From NCBI GenBank assembly GCA_019695055.1, contig JAIBAT010000155.1, forward strand, positions 1 to 64,000: a DNA stretch of 64,000 nt. Direction: 5' to 3'. The position numbers were made by a program, and so were the translations under genes. Below are positions 62,454 through 64,000 of this stretch, piece after piece. The stretch is from Candidatus Sumerlaeaceae bacterium. Its GTDB lineage: Bacteria > Sumerlaeota > Sumerlaeia > Sumerlaeales > Sumerlaeaceae. The notes below the pieces were generated by a model that was given only the letters and a program-made list of their open reading frames with translations, was not told the DNA's origin and ran no database searches. Position 1 is the stretch's first letter, and every line of letters starts with the position of its first letter.

Positions 62454-64000
62454 ATGCCCAAGCCCGTGCTATACATCATCGACGGCCACTCGCAGGTCTT
62501 CAAGGCCTACCATGCCATCCAGCAGCTTTCCACCTCCGCTGGCATCCCCACGAATGCCGTTTACGGTTTCTGCCAGATCCTCCACAAATTGCTCCGTACC
62601 CGCCAGCCGGATTACATCATGGTCGCCTTCGATTCCGGCGGGCCCACATTCCGCCACGAAATGTACAGCGAGTACAAAGCCAACCGCGAGGCCCCCCCCG
62701 AAGACTTCTCCCAACAGATGGAGCTGATCATCGACATCTTGAAGGGACTGCGCATCCCCATCATCCAGAAGCCGGGCTATGAAGCGGACGATATCATTGC
62801 CACCGTGGTCCGAAAAGCCACCGCCGAAGGATTTCAAACCGTCGTCGTGACAGCCGACAAGGACCTGTTCCAGCTCGTGAACGAGGACACAAAAGTCCTG
62901 CGCCTTGATACGGACAGGGAAACCGAATTCGGCCGCGATGCTGTGAAGGAAAAGATGGGCGTTTTTCCCGAACAGATTCAGGACATGCTGGCAATGGTGG
63001 GGGACACCTCGGACAATGTCCCGGGAATTGCCAAGGTCGGCCCCAAGACCGCCGCCACCCTCCTGGATCAGTTTGGCACCCTCGAAGATGTTCTGGCCAA
63101 TACCGACAAGTTGAAAGGCAAGCAGAAGGAGAACATCGAGGCGGGTCGCGAAAGCGCGATACTCTCAAAACGTCTGGTCGCCCTTGATTACGAAGTCCCG
63201 GTGGAGTTCGAGGTTCAATCCTTCCAGCGGCAACAGCCAGACGTCGAAGTGTTGCAACCGATTTACACCAGACTCGAGTTCAAACGCTTCCTCGATGAGC
63301 TGGATGTAAAAGTCGAGGCCCGCGAAACTCACTACGAGTGCGTGACGGACCTCGCCATCCTCCGTAAGTTTGCCGCCAAGGCTTTGAAAGCGGGAATCCT
63401 TGCCTGGGACACGGAAACGGATTCCCTCAACACGCTGGCGTGCCGGCTTGCCGGGTTTTCATTTTCCTGTGAGCCCGACCATGCGATCTATGTTCCTGTC
63501 GGGCACTCCAGCACCATGGGCCAGGCTGTGCCTCAGCTCACCATGGACCAGGTCTTTGAGGTCATTGACCCGCTCTTCCGGAATCCCGACGTGCGCAAGA
63601 TTGGCCACAACATCAAGTTCGATATCAAATCCGTCACAAAGTATGGTTTCGTCCTCGACAAGATAGGCTTTGATACGTTGCTGGCCTCCTATATCCTTAA
63701 CCCCGACAAGCGAAACCATGGCCTGAAGGATTTGGGCCCCACCCTTGCCGGTGTTTCCATGCATCCTATCACAGACCTGATTGGAACGGGTCGCAACCAG
63801 ATCACCTTCAACGAGGTCGAACTCGACAAGGCGACGCCCTATGCCTGCGCCGATGCAGACGCGACATTGCAGGTCTATCACATTCTCGATAAGCGCCTCG
63901 ACGAATCCGGAATGCGCGACCTTTACGAACGCATCGAAATGCCGCTCATCAATGTGTTGATGGACATGGAGTTGTGCGGTGTGCGTATCGATTCTCCTTA
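62454..64000 (+). CDS. polA: DNA polymerase I, N-terminal two thirds (cut by window end)
   Basis: Open to the end of the window, 515 codons seen. 5'-nuclease domain (~1-290): YIIDGHSQVFKAYHA, FDSGGPTFRHEMYSEYKANR, GYEADDIIA, TADKDLFQLV, GDTSDNVPGIAKVGPKTA. 3'-5' exonuclease domain (~300-490): WDTETDSL, IGHNIKFDI, CADADATL, so the DEDD proofreading residues are present. The palm starts near NVLMDMELCGVRIDS. Repair and Okazaki fragment processing. Start ATG 62454 with a weak SD; no operon partner. The polymerase domain lies outside. Confidence 0.96.
   Translation, partial: MPKPVLYIIDGHSQVFKAYHAIQQLSTSAGIPTNAVYGFCQILHKLLRTRQPDYIMVAFDSGGPTFRHEMYSEYKANREAPPEDFSQQMELIIDILKGLRIPIIQKPGYEADDIIATVVRKATAEGFQTVVVTADKDLFQLVNEDTKVLRLDTDRETEFGRDAVKEKMGVFPEQIQDMLAMVGDTSDNVPGIAKVGPKTAATLLDQFGTLEDVLANTDKLKGKQKENIEAGRESAILSKRLVALDYEVPVEFEVQSFQRQQPDVEVLQPIYTRLEFKRFLDELDVKVEARETHYECVTDLAILRKFAAKALKAGILAWDTETDSLNTLACRLAGFSFSCEPDHAIYVPVGHSSTMGQAVPQLTMDQVFEVIDPLFRNPDVRKIGHNIKFDIKSVTKYGFVLDKIGFDTLLASYILNPDKRNHGLKDLGPTLAGVSMHPITDLIGTGRNQITFNEVELDKATPYACADADATLQVYHILDKRLDESGMRDLYERIEMPLINVLMDMELCGVRIDSP

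Noticed and set aside
1..64000. tRNA, rRNA, riboswitch, prophage or insertion sequence
   Set aside because: No T-loop pattern with a matching cloverleaf, no rRNA signature, no transposase or integrase frame, and no familiar riboswitch core was seen by eye. A covariance search could still find a small RNA.

Overview
The window is GC-rich, gene-dense chromosomal DNA from a Gram-negative bacterium. An O-antigen ligase, LolA-like periplasmic proteins, lipoproteins and secreted proteins indicate an outer membrane. A CarD/CdnL-type regulator, DUF4416, TMTC-like and GT-C membrane enzymes, an ECF sigma/anti-sigma pair, GTG and TTG starts, and many short palindromic repeats suggest an uncultured lineage of the Planctomycetes-Verrucomicrobia or Sumerlaeota/Hydrogenedentes kind. 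No rRNA or marker long enough to settle taxonomy is present, so this is inference. I found no tRNA, rRNA, CRISPR array, prophage or intact insertion sequence.

Layout. 0-7 kb: the 3' end of clpC with a strong terminator, a palindromic-repeat patch, a TMTC-like membrane glycosyltransferase, an MFS permease, and a very unusual secreted protein made of (Gly-Asn-Ala)n tracts, seven copies of a short charged motif and a Cys/Tyr/Trp-rich end. 7-15 kb: a GspG-like secreted protein, galT, comEC, then aroC - fused aroK-cmk - plsC, and a small Cys/acidic protein. 15-22.5 kb: a LolA-like protein, a glycosyltransferase-methyltransferase fusion, a secreted GH13 alpha-amylase, an O-antigen ligase and acylphosphatase. 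22.7-31.8 kb: carA converging on a four-gene molybdenum hydroxylase/allantoinase operon, then dapB, a Nudix enzyme, an unknown protein and agmatine deiminase. 31.9-38.7 kb: DUF1015, a solute-binding protein, anti-sigma/ECF sigma, and a DEAD-box helicase. 38.7-41.5 kb: a sparse, repeat-rich accessory patch with a lipoprotein, a PHD/PIN toxin-antitoxin pair and an orphan. 41.5-49.6 kb: ferredoxin-lipB-lipA, a VWA protein, a sugar ABC importer without ATPase, and a GT-C-like membrane protein. 49.6-64 kb: a methyltransferase carrying an in-frame repeat-like insertion, hpt-lipoprotein-obgE, dus, larE, a permease, DUF4416, another GT-C-like protein, carD, yqeK-rsfS, an auxin-efflux-type carrier and the first two thirds of polA.

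How genes work together. Several operons read clearly from 1-43 base overlaps: aroC/aroK-cmk (shikimate pathway and CMP kinase), the three hydroxylase subunits with allantoinase (purine or other N-heterocycle breakdown), sigma/anti-sigma, toxin/antitoxin, ferredoxin/lipB/lipA (lipoate synthesis, possibly with its own electron donor), and yqeK/rsfS. Secreted amylase, galT and two solute-binding proteins suggest use of external polysaccharide. Several GT-C and GT2 enzymes plus an O-antigen ligase point to envelope glycan synthesis.

Most notable for follow-up: a roughly 52-codon insertion in the methyltransferase at 49650-50579 that looks like a dispersed palindromic element captured in frame; the modular GNA-repeat secreted protein; the AroK-Cmk fusion; the GspG-like protein without a prepilin helix; and a composite repeat shared by two distant intergenic regions. 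I did not find a convincing new multi-gene defence or biosynthetic system.
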